Below are positions 20,029 to 29,649 of a stretch of DNA of 64,000 nucleotides, one piece after another. The notes below the pieces were generated by a model, which was not told where the DNA came from, did not search any database, and saw only the letters and a list, made by a program, of their open reading frames with translations. The stretch lies in NCBI RefSeq assembly GCF_030409755.1, contig NZ_JAUFQE010000002.1:3162001-3226000 (forward strand). The letters are read 5' to 3'. This DNA is from Vibrio lentus. Lineage in GTDB: Bacteria > Pseudomonadota > Gammaproteobacteria > Enterobacterales > Vibrionaceae. The first letter of the stretch is position 1, and every line of letters begins with the position of its first letter. A program made the position numbers and the translations under genes.

Positions 20029-20337
20029 GTCGACAGGGAGTTGGCAGGAACAGGAAAAGCCTAACGGACTAGGTATCTTCAGGATGAAGATTTGATTACT
20101 TAGGATGAGTGGTCAGCAAGGAAGTGATAATCTCTGGATGAGATTCGCCAGTCAGGATGACAGGCTAGAATGGACACCGCTAGGATGGCGATGAACAAAA
20201 AGGAAATTGGTTAAAGGATTTAGCCACTATCAAGGAAAGATGCAGGGAGCACCTTATCTCGAAGAGATAAACAGTAGCCGGATTGCTGCGATAGAGACTT
20301 AACCCCGTCAGGCGAAAGCCTAGCGGGGTTTTCTTTT
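20029..20337 (+). ncRNA. csrB: CsrB-family regulatory RNA (CsrA-sponging)
   Basis: A 309-nt intergenic RNA that begins GTCGACAGGGAG, the same 5' end as E. coli CsrB. It contains 16 GGA motifs by my count, several as CAGGATG or TAGGATG in hairpin loops (for example 20082-20087 and 20155-20160). It ends in a strong terminator at 20301-20337. RNAs of this type bind many CsrA dimers and relieve CsrA repression. Vibrio usually has several (CsrB, CsrC, CsrD); I cannot tell which paralogue this is. Confidence 0.93.
20301..20337 (+). terminator. Terminator of the CsrB-type RNA
   Basis: AACCCCG pairs with CGGGGTT, with an inner AGGC-GAAA-GCCT hairpin, followed by TTTTCTTTT. It marks the 3' end of the RNA and lies 60 bases before the greB stop codon on the other strand. 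Confidence 0.93.
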
Positions 20338-20396
20338 ATCTGGCGTTTGGTTTTGCTTGAACACTCAGCTCATCGCTAAGTGTTTATTAGGTTTGA

Positions 20397-20879
20397 TTAT
20401 TCGTCGTCTGCGTAGCGAATAGAGTTAATGAACCACTCTTTGTCGCCTTCCGGTGTGGTTACCGTAAACTCGTCATCTACTTCTTTCTTGAGCAGAGCTC
20501 TAGCCATTGGTGAGTCGATAGAGATATAGCCTTTGGCATCGCCGTAGATCTCTTCAGGGCCGACAATTCGAAACTTCTTTATTTCCCCATCATCATTCTC
20601 AATTTCGACCCAAGCACCGAAAAATACCTTACCTTCTTGTTGTGGCGAGTAATCCACGATAGTGACATCTGGTAGGAATTTGCGTAGGAAACGCACTCGG
20701 CGATCAATCTGACGAAGCAAACGCTTATTGAAGGTGTAATCTGCGTTTTCTGAACGATCTCCAAGGCTTGCAGCCCAAGTGACTATCTTAGTGATTTCAG
20801 GACGCTTCTCGTGCCATAAGTGGTCATGTTCTGCTTTGAGCTTGTTATAACCTTCACGGGTGATAAGTTTGGTTTTCAT
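20397..20879 (-). CDS. greB: Transcription elongation factor GreB
   Basis: Secondary-channel factor that stimulates RNA polymerase to cleave backtracked transcripts. The 160-residue product has an N-terminal coiled coil (1-75) with acidic tip residues in GDRSENADY, and a C-terminal FKBP-like domain. The length fits GreB. It is divergent from ompR, with 178 bases between start codons. Confidence 0.95.
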   Translation of the reverse strand: MKTKLITREGYNKLKAEHDHLWHEKRPEITKIVTWAASLGDRSENADYTFNKRLLRQIDRRVRFLRKFLPDVTIVDYSPQQEGKVFFGAWVEIENDDGEIKKFRIVGPEEIYGDAKGYISIDSPMARALLKKEVDDEFTVTTPEGDKEWFINSIRYADDE

Positions 20880-21057
20880 AAATCTGACTTAATGAAATGA
20901 TGATCTAAGATAGAATATATAGAAAGGCAACATACGTTAACAATTATTTAGGCGACTTTTCCCTCAATAATGTTACATTTTTAATGTCTTATACCAATAT
21001 ACAATTTACCAAGAATGCTTAACCTTAGGTTTAAGCTTTAATAGGTGGAACCATTAC

Positions 21058-21777
21058 ATGCAAGAAAACTACAAAATTTTAGTGGTCGATGACGATGCTC
21101 GTTTACGTGCACTGCTAGAACGCTATCTGTCAGAGCAAGGCTTTCAAGTGCGTAGCGTGGCAAACAGTGAGCAGATGGACCGCCTGTTAACCCGTGAAAA
21201 CTTTCACTTGATGGTATTGGATTTAATGTTGCCGGGCGAAGACGGTCTTTCTATCTGTCGTCGTCTACGAAACGCAAACAACTCGCTACCAATCCTGATG
21301 CTTACAGCAAAGGGTGACGAAGTGGATCGCATTGTGGGTTTGGAAGTGGGTGCTGATGATTACCTGCCAAAACCATTTAACCCACGTGAACTGCTTGCTC
21401 GTATCAAAGCGGTAATGCGTCGCCAAGTGATTGAAGCACCGGGCGCGCCAAGCACAGAAGAGTCTGTGGTTGAGTTTGGTGAGTTCCGCCTAAACCTAGG
21501 TACACGTGAAATGTTCCGCGGTGAAGAGCCTATGCCTCTTACCTCAGGTGAATTTGCGGTTCTGAAATCACTGGTCACTAACGCTCGTGAGCCAATGTCT
21601 CGCGATAAGCTGATGAACATGGCTCGTGGTCGTGAATATTCAGCAATGGAACGTTCTATCGATGTTCAGATTTCACGTCTGCGTCGTCTTGTTGAAGAAG
21701 ATCCAAGCAAACCCCGTTATATCCAAACGGTGTGGGGCTTGGGTTATGTATTCGTTCCAGATGGCAAAGCTGTGTAA
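21058..21777 (+). CDS. ompR: Osmolarity response regulator OmpR
   Basis: DNA-binding response regulator of 239 residues. The receiver domain has the acidic pocket at D11/D12, the phospho-acceptor D55 (LMVLDLMLPGEDG) and K104 in YLPKPF. A winged-helix domain at about 135-235 ends in YIQTVWGLGYVFVPDG. The family controls porins and stress genes in answer to envelope or osmotic signals. Unlike E. coli, where the two genes overlap, 145 bases with a hairpin separate it from envZ. Confidence 0.97.
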   Translation: MQENYKILVVDDDARLRALLERYLSEQGFQVRSVANSEQMDRLLTRENFHLMVLDLMLPGEDGLSICRRLRNANNSLPILMLTAKGDEVDRIVGLEVGADDYLPKPFNPRELLARIKAVMRRQVIEAPGAPSTEESVVEFGEFRLNLGTREMFRGEEPMPLTSGEFAVLKSLVTNAREPMSRDKLMNMARGREYSAMERSIDVQISRLRRLVEEDPSKPRYIQTVWGLGYVFVPDGKAV

Positions 21778-21816
21778 TCTAGCTTTGCTTGTTCTGTGAT
21801 TCAGAATTCTTTATTT

Positions 21817-21854
21817 ACGGGTCATCTCATTAATATGCGATGGCCCGTTTTGTA
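21817..21854 (+). terminator. Terminator-like hairpin between ompR and envZ
   Basis: ACGGGTCATC at 21817-21826 pairs with GATGGCCCGT at 21839-21848, with one wobble. The stem continues after a mismatch as CAT/ATG around TAAT, and is followed by TTTTGT. It looks like a weak rho-independent terminator or attenuator 40 bases after the ompR stop codon. Confidence 0.7.
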
Positions 21855-21922
21855 TTCAGCACAATGGTTTACAGCTATAGTTCCCACTATATCCCTTTAT
21901 CATCCCTCACTTTAGGTCTCCT

Positions 21923-23218
21923 ATGCGCATACGTAGCTCCTTTACTCAGTCGATAGTGCTCTTCTTAACCCTGTTGGTTGCTAGCCAAGTTTTTTCTTAT
22001 TACGCCGTATTCAACTATGCCTTGATGCCGAGTTTGCAGCAGTTCAATAAGATTCTGGCTCACGAGTTAAACCTAGTATTGGATCAAGGCAGTGATATTG
22101 AAATCGATGCGCCACTGCGTCAGCGTGTGCTTGAGCAACTTGGGGTGACCGTTCACGCCAAAGACAGTGAAGCATCGGGCGAGTATTACCATGCGATGGC
22201 GATTGACCTAATGAGTGAGGAAATGACCAAAGAGCTAGGTTCTGAAACGGAAGTTCGGCTAATTCTAGGTAAAGAGAGTTACGTGCTGTGGATGGACATC
22301 GCTCAGTTACCTAACTCATTGATTCGCATACCTCTATCAGAACTTCAAGAAGAAGACTTCGCACCTCTATTTCGTAATAGCTTGATCATGGCGATGTTGA
22401 TTGTTGCTGGTGGTTGGCTGTTTATCCGATTGCAAAATCGCCCGCTGATAGCGTTAGAAACAGCAGCTCAAGGCGTAGGGCGAGGTGATATTCCACCGCC
22501 ACTGCCAGTGCAGGGGGCGCAAGAGATTCGCTCGGTGACTCGAGCCTTTAATCAGATGTCGAAAGGCATTCAAGAACTGGAAGAAGATAGAGCCCTGCTG
22601 ATGGCGGGTATCAGTCATGACCTACGTACGCCACTGACCCGCATTCGCTTGGCCACTGAAATGATGTCGCCCGAAGACAGCTATTTAGCGGAAGGGATCA
22701 TTAGTGATACTGAAGAGTGTAACGAGATCATCAGTCAGTTTATGGACTACCTAAAGCCCGTTGATCGAGAGTCATTCCAAGCGGTATTTGTCGATGATAT
22801 TGCCCGTGAAGTGTCCAGTTCAGAAGGTGGCTACGAGATACAGATTGAAACCGACATTCCGGAAGCAATGAAACCCGCATTAGGTAACCCGATTGCGATG
22901 AAGCGTGCCGTGAGTAACTTGGTGGTGAATGCACTGCGTTACGGCAATGGTTGGGTGAAGGTTTCGACGGGGATGACGGCCGATAATAAACTGGCTTGGG
23001 TGACCGTTGAAGATAATGGCCCAGGGATCCCGCAAGACCAAGTGGGTAAGTTGTTTGAACCGTTTACGCGTGGTGATACTGCTCGTGGTAGTGAAGGTAC
23101 TGGCTTAGGTTTAGCGATCGTCAAACGTATTGTCAGTCAGCACCAAGGTGCTGTTGTGGTCAATAACCGCAGTGAGGGTGGCTTAAAAGCGCAGATCAGT
23201 TTCCCTGTTAAGCTGTAA
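21923..23218 (+). CDS. envZ: Osmosensor histidine kinase EnvZ
   Basis: Membrane sensor kinase and phosphatase for OmpR, 431 residues. Membrane segments lie at about 11-33 and 152-170 and enclose a periplasmic domain of about 120 residues. Next come HAMP (170-225), the phospho-acceptor His232 in [16 protein letters not shown], the N box [11 protein letters not shown]1 DNGPGIP and G2 [12 protein letters not shown]. All catalytic boxes are intact. Confidence 0.96.
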   Translation: MRIRSSFTQSIVLFLTLLVASQVFSYYAVFNYALMPSLQQFNKILAHELNLVLDQGSDIEIDAPLRQRVLEQLGVTVHAKDSEASGEYYHAMAIDLMSEEMTKELGSETEVRLILGKESYVLWMDIAQLPNSLIRIPLSELQEEDFAPLFRNSLIMAMLIVAGGWLFIRLQNRPLIALETAAQGVGRGDIPPPLPVQGAQEIRSVTRAFNQMSKGIQELEEDRALLMAGISHDLRTPLTRIRLATEMMSPEDSYLAEGIISDTEECNEIISQFMDYLKPVDRESFQAVFVDDIAREVSSSEGGYEIQIETDIPEAMKPALGNPIAMKRAVSNLVVNALRYGNGWVKVSTGMTADNKLAWVTVEDNGPGIPQDQVGKLFEPFTRGDTARGSEGTGLGLAIVKRIVSQHQGAVVVNNRSEGGLKAQISFPVKL

Positions 23219-23587
23219 GCTAAGTTTAATGGTTTGGCGAGTCGGTTGGGTTTCGGCTTAGAGATCCCCGACTCGGTCATTCCTCCCTCTCGAGGATGAC
23301 GGCGTTAAGGGCATTCTGAGTCATTCACCAAACAAATTGTGTTTACTCTCGAATTTGCTTCCTGTCATGCAGAAACAGAAACAGAAACAGAAACAGAAAC
23401 AGAAACAGAAACAGAGGGTGGTGGCAGTAGTAGAGTGGCTCGAACACCCCTACCATCTTCCGTCATTCCCTATAGTGAGGAACGAACGAGTAGGGAATCT
23501 CGCTCTTGCTTGATGAAAGTTACGCACATTAAAAAGGCTTCCTTTAGAGAAGCCTTTTTACGTTTTGGATGACGTTAATTTTGCTCA
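23219..23587. repeat. envZ-recG gap with dispersed repeats and a CAGAAA tract
   Basis: No gene is seen in these 369 bases. A copy of a CGTCATTCC...GGGAATCTC repeat lies at 23460-23501. A diverged copy in the opposite orientation lies at 23261-23302 (it starts GAGATCCCC and ends GATGACGG). A related copy is at 63846-63887. Between the two copies here is a hexanucleotide tract of seven CAGAAA units (23370-23411) followed by CAGAGG. A terminator closes the region. Confidence 0.7.
23529..23561. terminator. Bidirectional terminator between envZ and recG
   Basis: AAAAAGGCTTC (23531-23541) pairs with GAAGCCTTTTT (23549-23559) around a seven-base loop. It has A and T tracts on the two sides and lies between convergent genes. 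Confidence 0.9.
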
Positions 23588-25666
23588 TTAAGCCTTAGAG
23601 TAAACATCGCGCTCACCCAACCAGCGGTTGATGATCGCCTTGGCATTGTCTGGGTAGCTATCGTGAATATGACGCGCAATACGCTGCACTTCAGGTATCA
23701 AACGTTGGTCTCGTACCAAATCAGCAATCTTGAAGTCAGCCAAGCCTGTTTGTTTGGTACCAAGTAGTTCACCGGGGCCACGAATCTCTAAATCACGCTG
23801 AGCAATAACAAAGCCATCGTTACTTTCACGAAGTACCCCTAAGCGCTTCTGAGCCGTTTTAGACAGCGGAGAGTGATACAGCAGTACACAATGGCTCGCG
23901 ACCGAACCACGGCCAACACGGCCACGCAGTTGGTGCAGTTGCGCTAGACCAAGACGCTCTGGGTTCTCGATGATCATTAAGCTCGAATTCGGTACATCCA
24001 CACCGACTTCAATCACGGTTGTAGCAACTAACAGGTGCAGTTTGTTCTCTTTGAATTCCTGCATCACCGCTTGTTTCTCAGCGGGTTTCATTCGGCCATG
24101 TACGAGACCAATCTTTACGTCGGGCAGTTTGCGTTGCAGCTCTTCTGCCGTATCCGCTGCAGCTTGAGCTTCCAGTACTTCCGATTCATCAATCAACGTA
24201 CACACCCAATAGGCTTGTTTACCTTCATTGAGACACGCATTTTTCACACGTTCAACAATGTCATCGCGCTTGGTATCAGGAATCGCGACGGTTTGAATTG
24301 GTGTTCGCCCCGGTGGTAGTTCATCAATAATTGAGGTTTCGAGGTCGGCATAGGCCGTCATCGCCAGCGTTCGTGGAATCGGTGTTGCCGTCATCACCAG
24401 TTGGTGAGGGTAATAACCTTGCTTCGCGCCTTTTTCACGCAGCTCTAGTCGCTGGTGGACACCAAACCGGTGTTGCTCATCAATGATCACTAAACCAAGA
24501 TTTTTGAACTCGACATGCTCTTGAAATAGCGCATGAGTTCCCACCACCATTTTTGCTTCGCCGCTGGCAATTCGTGCCAGTTCGGTTTCACGAGCCTTAC
24601 CTTTGAGTTTACCTGCCAGCCAACCGACTTGAATGCCCATCGCCTCAAACCAGTTGGCAAAGTTAATCGCGTGTTGTTCTGCGAGTAGTTCGGTTGGTGC
24701 CATCAGTGCCACTTGCTGACCGTGTTCGAGTGCGCGAACAGCCGCGAGTGCAGCCACTAAGGTTTTACCAGAGCCCACATCACCTTGCACTAAACGCATC
24801 ATAGGGTGCGGCTTTTCAAGGTCAGCTTCGATCTCTTTGGTTACTCGTGCTTGTGCGTTGGTTGGCGAGAATGGCAGCTGAGCTAACAGTTTATCTTTGA
24901 GGGTGTTCACCGGAGGAAAGGGCATTGCCTTGTCTTGCTGCCCTTTGCTACGAACAGACAACATCGACAGGTTTTGAGCCAGTAACTCTTCCATAATCAG
25001 GCGCAGTTGCGCAGGGTGTTTTCCTTCATCAAACAGCTCTAGGTCGATTCCTGGAGGAGGTCTGTGAATGGTGTGCAGTGCTTGTGCGAGGGTAATTTGG
25101 TGGTCGTATAAACCTGATGGGAGAAGCTCGTTAACTGCGGCCTTGTCGATTAGCTCTAAGGCTTGATCGGTAAGGTTACGCAGCGTGACTTGTCTTAGCC
25201 CTTCAGTGGTTGGGTACACCGGAGTTAGGTTGGCTTCAACGTCTGGTTGCTGCCTTGGTGCAAAGAATTTGTAATCCGGATGGACGATCTCAAGCCCCAT
25301 ATTACCGCGCTTGATCTCACCATAGGCGTGGACTTGTTTGCCTTCGGCAAAGTTATTCTTCATACCTGCGGTGAAGTTGAAAAAGCGTAGGGTAATGGTG
25401 CCGTTACCATCACTGATTTTTACCGCCAACATCTTACGTTTACCAAAAATAGTATCGACGTGCATTACCTTGCCTTGCACCGCAGCCCAAAGGCCAGCGT
25501 GCAGCTTTACGATTGGATAGATTCGAGTTCGATCTTCATAGCGCAAAGGCAGGTGAAACAGCAGGTCTTGTACATTGTTAAGCCCAACCTTTTCCAGTTT
25601 CTCTGCGACTTTTGCGCCGACTCCAGATAAAGAGTTGAGAGGGATAGCAGATAAAAGCTGTGACAT
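23588..25666 (-). CDS. recG: ATP-dependent DNA helicase RecG
   Basis: Branch-migration helicase acting on stalled forks and recombination intermediates. I start it at ATG 25666 (692 residues, MSQLLSAIPL), which aligns with RecG N-termini; a second ATG four codons upstream (25678) is possible, and neither has a strong ribosome site. It has an N-terminal wedge domain, Walker A GDVGSGKT near residue 298, DEQH box IIDEQHRFG near 394, and C-terminal QLRGRVGR. It lies downstream of spoT, but a 490-base repeat region separates the two. Confidence 0.95.
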   Translation of the reverse strand: MSQLLSAIPLNSLSGVGAKVAEKLEKVGLNNVQDLLFHLPLRYEDRTRIYPIVKLHAGLWAAVQGKVMHVDTIFGKRKMLAVKISDGNGTITLRFFNFTAGMKNNFAEGKQVHAYGEIKRGNMGLEIVHPDYKFFAPRQQPDVEANLTPVYPTTEGLRQVTLRNLTDQALELIDKAAVNELLPSGLYDHQITLAQALHTIHRPPPGIDLELFDEGKHPAQLRLIMEELLAQNLSMLSVRSKGQQDKAMPFPPVNTLKDKLLAQLPFSPTNAQARVTKEIEADLEKPHPMMRLVQGDVGSGKTLVAALAAVRALEHGQQVALMAPTELLAEQHAINFANWFEAMGIQVGWLAGKLKGKARETELARIASGEAKMVVGTHALFQEHVEFKNLGLVIIDEQHRFGVHQRLELREKGAKQGYYPHQLVMTATPIPRTLAMTAYADLETSIIDELPPGRTPIQTVAIPDTKRDDIVERVKNACLNEGKQAYWVCTLIDESEVLEAQAAADTAEELQRKLPDVKIGLVHGRMKPAEKQAVMQEFKENKLHLLVATTVIEVGVDVPNSSLMIIENPERLGLAQLHQLRGRVGRGSVASHCVLLYHSPLSKTAQKRLGVLRESNDGFVIAQRDLEIRGPGELLGTKQTGLADFKIADLVRDQRLIPEVQRIARHIHDSYPDNAKAIINRWLGERDVYSKA

Positions 25667-25741
25667 AACAAGGCTCATAAACGTAAGAGAGATAATCTAT
25701 TCAAGCATTTTACTGGATTTTTGTACAGGGTAAAGCTTAGA

Positions 25742-26040
25742 AGCAGATACGGGATGAGAGTGAACGAGATGCGAGAGATAAGAGCAGATACGGGATGCGA
25801 GTAAACGAGATGCGAAGGGATGAAGAGCAGATGCGGGATGAGAGTAAACGAGATGCGAAGGGATGAAGAGCAGGTGCGGGATGAGAGTAAACGAGATGCG
25901 AAGGGATGAAGAGCAGGTGCGGGATGCGGGTAAACGAGATTCGAAGAGATTAAGAGCAGATGCGAGATACGGGTAAACGAGATTCGAAAAGATTAAGGGC
26001 AGATGCAGGATATGGGTGAGCGAGCTAAGAAAAGAACAGA
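25742..26040 (+). repeat. Seven-copy tandem array of a 43-nt repeat
   Basis: AGCAG or GGCAG recurs at 25742, 25783, 25826, 25869, 25912, 25955 and 25998, so the period is 41 once and then 43 five times. Central copies are nearly identical (units from 25826 and 25869 differ at one position) and the outer copies diverge. The unit itself looks like a degenerate doubling of about 21 nt around AGATGCG. There are no unique spacers, so it is not CRISPR. The period is not a multiple of three, and the open frame read through it on the minus strand is an artefact. The plus strand is strongly purine-rich. Confidence 0.93.
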
Positions 26041-26097
26041 GCGGCACAAAAAATTAAAGCAGACTCGAAATACGAAGAGTTGAGTAGTGAAAAGCTT

Positions 26098-26150
26098 GTG
26101 CTCTTCGCATCTCGAGACTCGTATCTCTCATCTGCTTTATCTGTCTGCTT
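26098..26150 (-). repeat. Inverted copy of the 43-nt repeat at the spoT 3' end
   Basis: Read on the minus strand this is the same purine-rich unit (AGCAGATGAGAGATACGAG, then GAGATGCGAAGAG). It begins a few bases after the spoT stop codon. It faces the tandem array, and the nearer stretch at 26059-26082 can pair with it (AAAGCAGA with TCTGCTTT, CGAAGAG with CTCTTCG). Confidence 0.8.
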
Positions 26151-26156
26151 TTAGAT

Positions 26157-28283
26157 CTAGTTCTTGCGACGTCTTACTTTCAGTGCGTGTGGCATCACAC
26201 GTAGCTTTTTCATAATACTTGCAAGGTGAACACGATCTTTAGTGGTCAGCAAGATAGTCACTGTGTACAGGCGTCCGTCACGTTCTTCGGTTGAAATACC
26301 GTGAATGTTAGAGCCAGTCTTTGAGATAACGTTCGTTAACTCAGCCAGTGCACCTTGATGGTTCTGCAGTTCGACCTGAAGTTCAGCTGTGAACTCTTGG
26401 TCGTAATCGTCAGACCATTCAACCGCCATGTATTTGTCTGGTTCTTTCTGGTAACCACGAACGTTTGGACACGTTTCACGGTGAACCACAAGACCACGAC
26501 CTGGAGATACATGGGCAATGATGTGATCGTCTGGAATCGGGTGACAACAGTTCGCGAATGTCAGTAGTAGACCTTCAGCACCACGGATAGGCAATTTCTT
26601 CCTCGGTGTGTCGCTGTTGTGTTCTACTTCCGTCAGTTCGTCTGCATCACCTAATAGGCGACGTGCAATCACGATACTCATCAGTTCACCAAGGCCAATC
26701 GATGCGAGTAAGTCTTCAACGCTGTTTAAGCGTAGGTCTGACAGTACATGCTCGAGATTTTCTTGGCCGATATCGGCAATAGAGTGTTCACCAAGTGCGT
26801 GATTCAGTAGACGGCGACCCAGCGTAATCGACTCTTCGCGGCGCATTGTTTTCAGAACCTGACGGATCTTAGTACGTGCGCGTGAGGTCACTACGTAGTT
26901 GAGCCATGCAGCATTCGGACGTGCGCCCGGAGCACTGATGATCTCAATCGTTTGACCGTTCTTAAGCGACTTGCTGAGTGGGTAAGGGTTCATGTCGACA
27001 CGAGCACCTACACACATGTTGCCGACATCGGTATGTACCGCGTAAGCAAAATCGACCGCTGTTGCACCCGCAGGAAGTTCGACGATGCGACCTTTTGGCG
27101 TGAACACGAAGATCTCATCTGGGAACAGATCAGATTTAACGTTTTCAATGAATTCGAATGAGTTACCCGCGCTTTGTTGAAGCTCAAGTAAGCTCTGCAT
27201 CCAACGCTGTGCTTTAACCTGTGCGGTTGTCCCATTGCTACTGCGTGAGCCACTGCCTTTATAAGACCAGTGCGCCGCGACACCTTTGTCGGCCATTTGC
27301 TCCATATCTTCGGTACGGATCTGAACCTCTACAGGTACCCCGTGAGGGCCGATCATTGACGTATGAAGAGATTGGTAGCCGTTGGCTTTTGGTACCGCAA
27401 TGTAATCTTTCATGCGGCCCGGGCGTGGCTTGTACAAGCTGTGAGCCTGACCAAGTGCTCGATAACAAGTGTCTGGGGTATCAACCACTACGCGGAAAGC
27501 GTAGATGTCCATAATGGTGTGAAAGCGCTGTTCTTTGGTTTTCATCTTGTTATAGATTGAGAACAAGTTCTTTTCACGACCCACGACGCGAGCAGACAAA
27601 CCGACTTCTTCGAGACGGCCTTCAATTTCGCTATGGATACGTTGGATCATTTCCTTACGGTTACCACGAGCAGCTTTCACTACATTTCTGAGTACGCGAT
27701 AACGGTTAGGATAAAGGGCTTCAAAGCCCAACTCTTCTAGCTCAGTCTTGATGTTATGAATACCAAGGCGATGAGCGAGCGGAGAATAGATCTCTAGGGT
27801 TTCACGAGCGATACGACGCTTTTTATCAGGACGAAGTGCCCCAAGCGTACGCATGTTGTGAGTACGGTCAGCTAATTTGATCAAGATAACGCGGATGTCT
27901 TGCACCATGGCGAGAACCATCTTACGGAAGTTCTCTGCTTGCGCTTCTTTGCGATCACGAAATTTAAGCTTATCCAGCTTAGATACACCATCAACCAATT
28001 CAGCAACGGTATTGCCGAACTTTTCCTCGAGATCTTCTTTAGTGACATCACAATCTTCGATGACATCATGAAGCAAGGCTGCTTGTAGGGTTTCGATATC
28101 CAGACGCATTTCTGCCAGGATTCTTGAAACAGCTACAGGGTGGATAATGTATGGTTCACCGCTTGAACGGGTTTGCCCTTCATGGGCGTCTCTCGCTACC
28201 ACATAAGATTGACGCAGAGCCTCTATTTGAGGCTCTGTTAGGTATTCTTGGGCAACGTCTTTGAGGCTATCGAATAGATACAA
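26157..28283 (-). CDS. spoT: Bifunctional (p)ppGpp synthetase/hydrolase SpoT
   Basis: Makes and mainly degrades the alarmone (p)ppGpp. The 708-residue product starts at TTG 28283, giving MYLFDSLKDVAQEYL; the E. coli gene also uses TTG, and no in-frame ATG lies close by. The HD hydrolase domain carries HDVIED near residue 72. The synthetase domain (about 230-340) has EKNLFSIYNKM and YIAVPKANGYQSLH. TGS follows near 395, and a C-terminal ACT domain ends in LKVRRRKN. It follows rpoZ by 56 bases. Confidence 0.97.
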   Translation of the reverse strand: MYLFDSLKDVAQEYLTEPQIEALRQSYVVARDAHEGQTRSSGEPYIIHPVAVSRILAEMRLDIETLQAALLHDVIEDCDVTKEDLEEKFGNTVAELVDGVSKLDKLKFRDRKEAQAENFRKMVLAMVQDIRVILIKLADRTHNMRTLGALRPDKKRRIARETLEIYSPLAHRLGIHNIKTELEELGFEALYPNRYRVLRNVVKAARGNRKEMIQRIHSEIEGRLEEVGLSARVVGREKNLFSIYNKMKTKEQRFHTIMDIYAFRVVVDTPDTCYRALGQAHSLYKPRPGRMKDYIAVPKANGYQSLHTSMIGPHGVPVEVQIRTEDMEQMADKGVAAHWSYKGSGSRSSNGTTAQVKAQRWMQSLLELQQSAGNSFEFIENVKSDLFPDEIFVFTPKGRIVELPAGATAVDFAYAVHTDVGNMCVGARVDMNPYPLSKSLKNGQTIEIISAPGARPNAAWLNYVVTSRARTKIRQVLKTMRREESITLGRRLLNHALGEHSIADIGQENLEHVLSDLRLNSVEDLLASIGLGELMSIVIARRLLGDADELTEVEHNSDTPRKKLPIRGAEGLLLTFANCCHPIPDDHIIAHVSPGRGLVVHRETCPNVRGYQKEPDKYMAVEWSDDYDQEFTAELQVELQNHQGALAELTNVISKTGSNIHGISTEERDGRLYTVTILLTTKDRVHLASIMKKLRVMPHALKVRRRKN

Positions 28284-28339
28284 ATTAAAGGCCCGGAAGG
28301 TTAATTAGTTCGAATGACGCTATTAGCGACGAATATGAG

Positions 28340-28612
28340 CTAACGAGTGTGAGCGATGCTGCTTACTGCTGCAAGTTCAGCCGCTTCTTGCTCTTGTTGC
28401 TCTTGACGCTCACGAGCATCTAGTACGTCTTTAGTGATAAGACCTTCTTCGATTTCGCGAAGAGCGATAACCGTTGGCTTATCGTTTTCTTCAGGCACTA
28501 GTGAATCTTTGCCGCCAGTTTGCATTTGACGTGCGCGGCGAGCCGCAATAAGAACTAGGTCGAAACGGTTGCCAACTTTTTCAACAGCGTCTTGAACAGT
28601 TACGCGTGCCAT
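28340..28612 (-). CDS. rpoZ: RNA polymerase omega subunit
   Basis: Small RNA polymerase subunit that clamps the beta-prime C-terminus and takes part in ppGpp binding. It is 90 residues, starting [29 protein letters not shown] as usual, with an acidic/Gln-rich tail. It is middle gene of the gmk-rpoZ-spoT group on the minus strand, which joins ppGpp synthesis to one of its targets. Confidence 0.97.
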   Translation of the reverse strand: MARVTVQDAVEKVGNRFDLVLIAARRARQMQTGGKDSLVPEENDKPTVIALREIEEGLITKDVLDARERQEQQEQEAAELAAVSSIAHTR

Positions 28613-28728
28613 GAGGACTCCAAATAGTAATTAACTAATAAATTTTAGATGACGAGAAAGTATACAAGTTTAACTAGAGACTTTCTAGCTCACCGTATAC
28701 TTATCTCAATGGAAAATCTAGTTCTAGA

Positions 28729-29352
28729 TTATTCCGCTAGTAGTGCTGTAAGCATGCCGCTGTATTTAGCTGCTTGCTTATCTTCTTTTAAGCGCTCCGC
28801 ACGAATGATTGCTCTGAAGTCCATTAAGGCTGCATCAAAGTCATCATTCACGATCACATAATCGTATTCTGCATAGTGAGAAATCTCAGATTTTGCTTCG
28901 CTCATGCGTTTCGCAATAACTTCGTCGCTATCTTGACCGCGAACATTCAAACGACGCTCTAGCTCACCATTTGATGGTGGAAGAATGAAGACACTCTTCG
29001 CTTGAGGCATTTGTTCACGGATCTGACGAGCACCTTGCCAGTCGATATCTAGGAATACATCGATACCGCGGTTTAGGTTTTCTTCAATCCAAACACGTGA
29101 AGTGCCGTAGTAGTTGCCGAATACTTCAGCATACTCTAGGAACTCACTCTTCTTGATGAGATCTTCAAAGTGATGTTTCTCTACAAAGTGGTAGTGAACA
29201 CCATTTTCTTCACCAGGGCGCATACCGCGAGTGGTGTGTGAAACAGATACCTTCATTGCGTAGGTTGGATTGGTTTCCAGCATTGCTGAGATCAAGCTCG
29301 ATTTACCTGCGCCACTAGGTGCAGATACGATGTAAAGAGTACCTATGCCCAT
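28729..29352 (-). CDS. gmk: Guanylate kinase
   Basis: Phosphorylates GMP to GDP. The 207-residue product shows the P-loop [11 protein letters not shown] (10-20), GMP-binding [14 protein letters not shown] and the lid region with [17 protein letters not shown]. It is first gene of the gmk-rpoZ-spoT group. Guanine nucleotide genes and the purine permease on the other side are divergent neighbours, with 482 bases between them. Confidence 0.97.
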   Translation of the reverse strand: MGIGTLYIVSAPSGAGKSSLISAMLETNPTYAMKVSVSHTTRGMRPGEENGVHYHFVEKHHFEDLIKKSEFLEYAEVFGNYYGTSRVWIEENLNRGIDVFLDIDWQGARQIREQMPQAKSVFILPPSNGELERRLNVRGQDSDEVIAKRMSEAKSEISHYAEYDYVIVNDDFDAALMDFRAIIRAERLKEDKQAAKYSGMLTALLAE

Positions 29353-29649
29353 CTGTATATTTCCACTGTTGGTTGGATTGAGTGAGGGCGATAAACCGAC
29401 ACTATAAAAGATAGCACTGACTCTAATTTTTGTTCCGATGGTTGCATCTATTAAGGGATAACAAGTAAAACTAATAGAGATAACTGGTGAAAATTAGGTC
29501 AGAAAAATGGAGGCGAAGAGTAGCATATTTAGATGATTGAGAACAACTGGCTTGATCGTTATTTATTCTCAAATGATCCTTTGTCTGATCTTCATATAAA
29601 TGTAATGACCTATCATGTTCAGTTTTTTATGTGATCTGAACAAAATTTG
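29353..29649. other. Gap upstream of gmk
   Basis: About 300 bases, AT-rich, containing the gmk promoter on the minus strand. I find no open frame with support and no clear repeat. The stretch ATGTGATCTGAACA near 29630-29643 resembles half of a CRP-type site, but this is weak. Confidence 0.4.

Noticed and set aside
25742..26040. CRISPR array
   Set aside because: Repeats abut each other without unique spacers, copies diverge gradually, and no cas gene is in the window.
25697..26047. Minus-strand open frame of 116 codons through the tandem array
   Set aside because: It merely reads through 43-nt repeats whose period is not a multiple of three. There is no ribosome site, and the predicted protein is low-complexity Leu/Ser/Pro/His.
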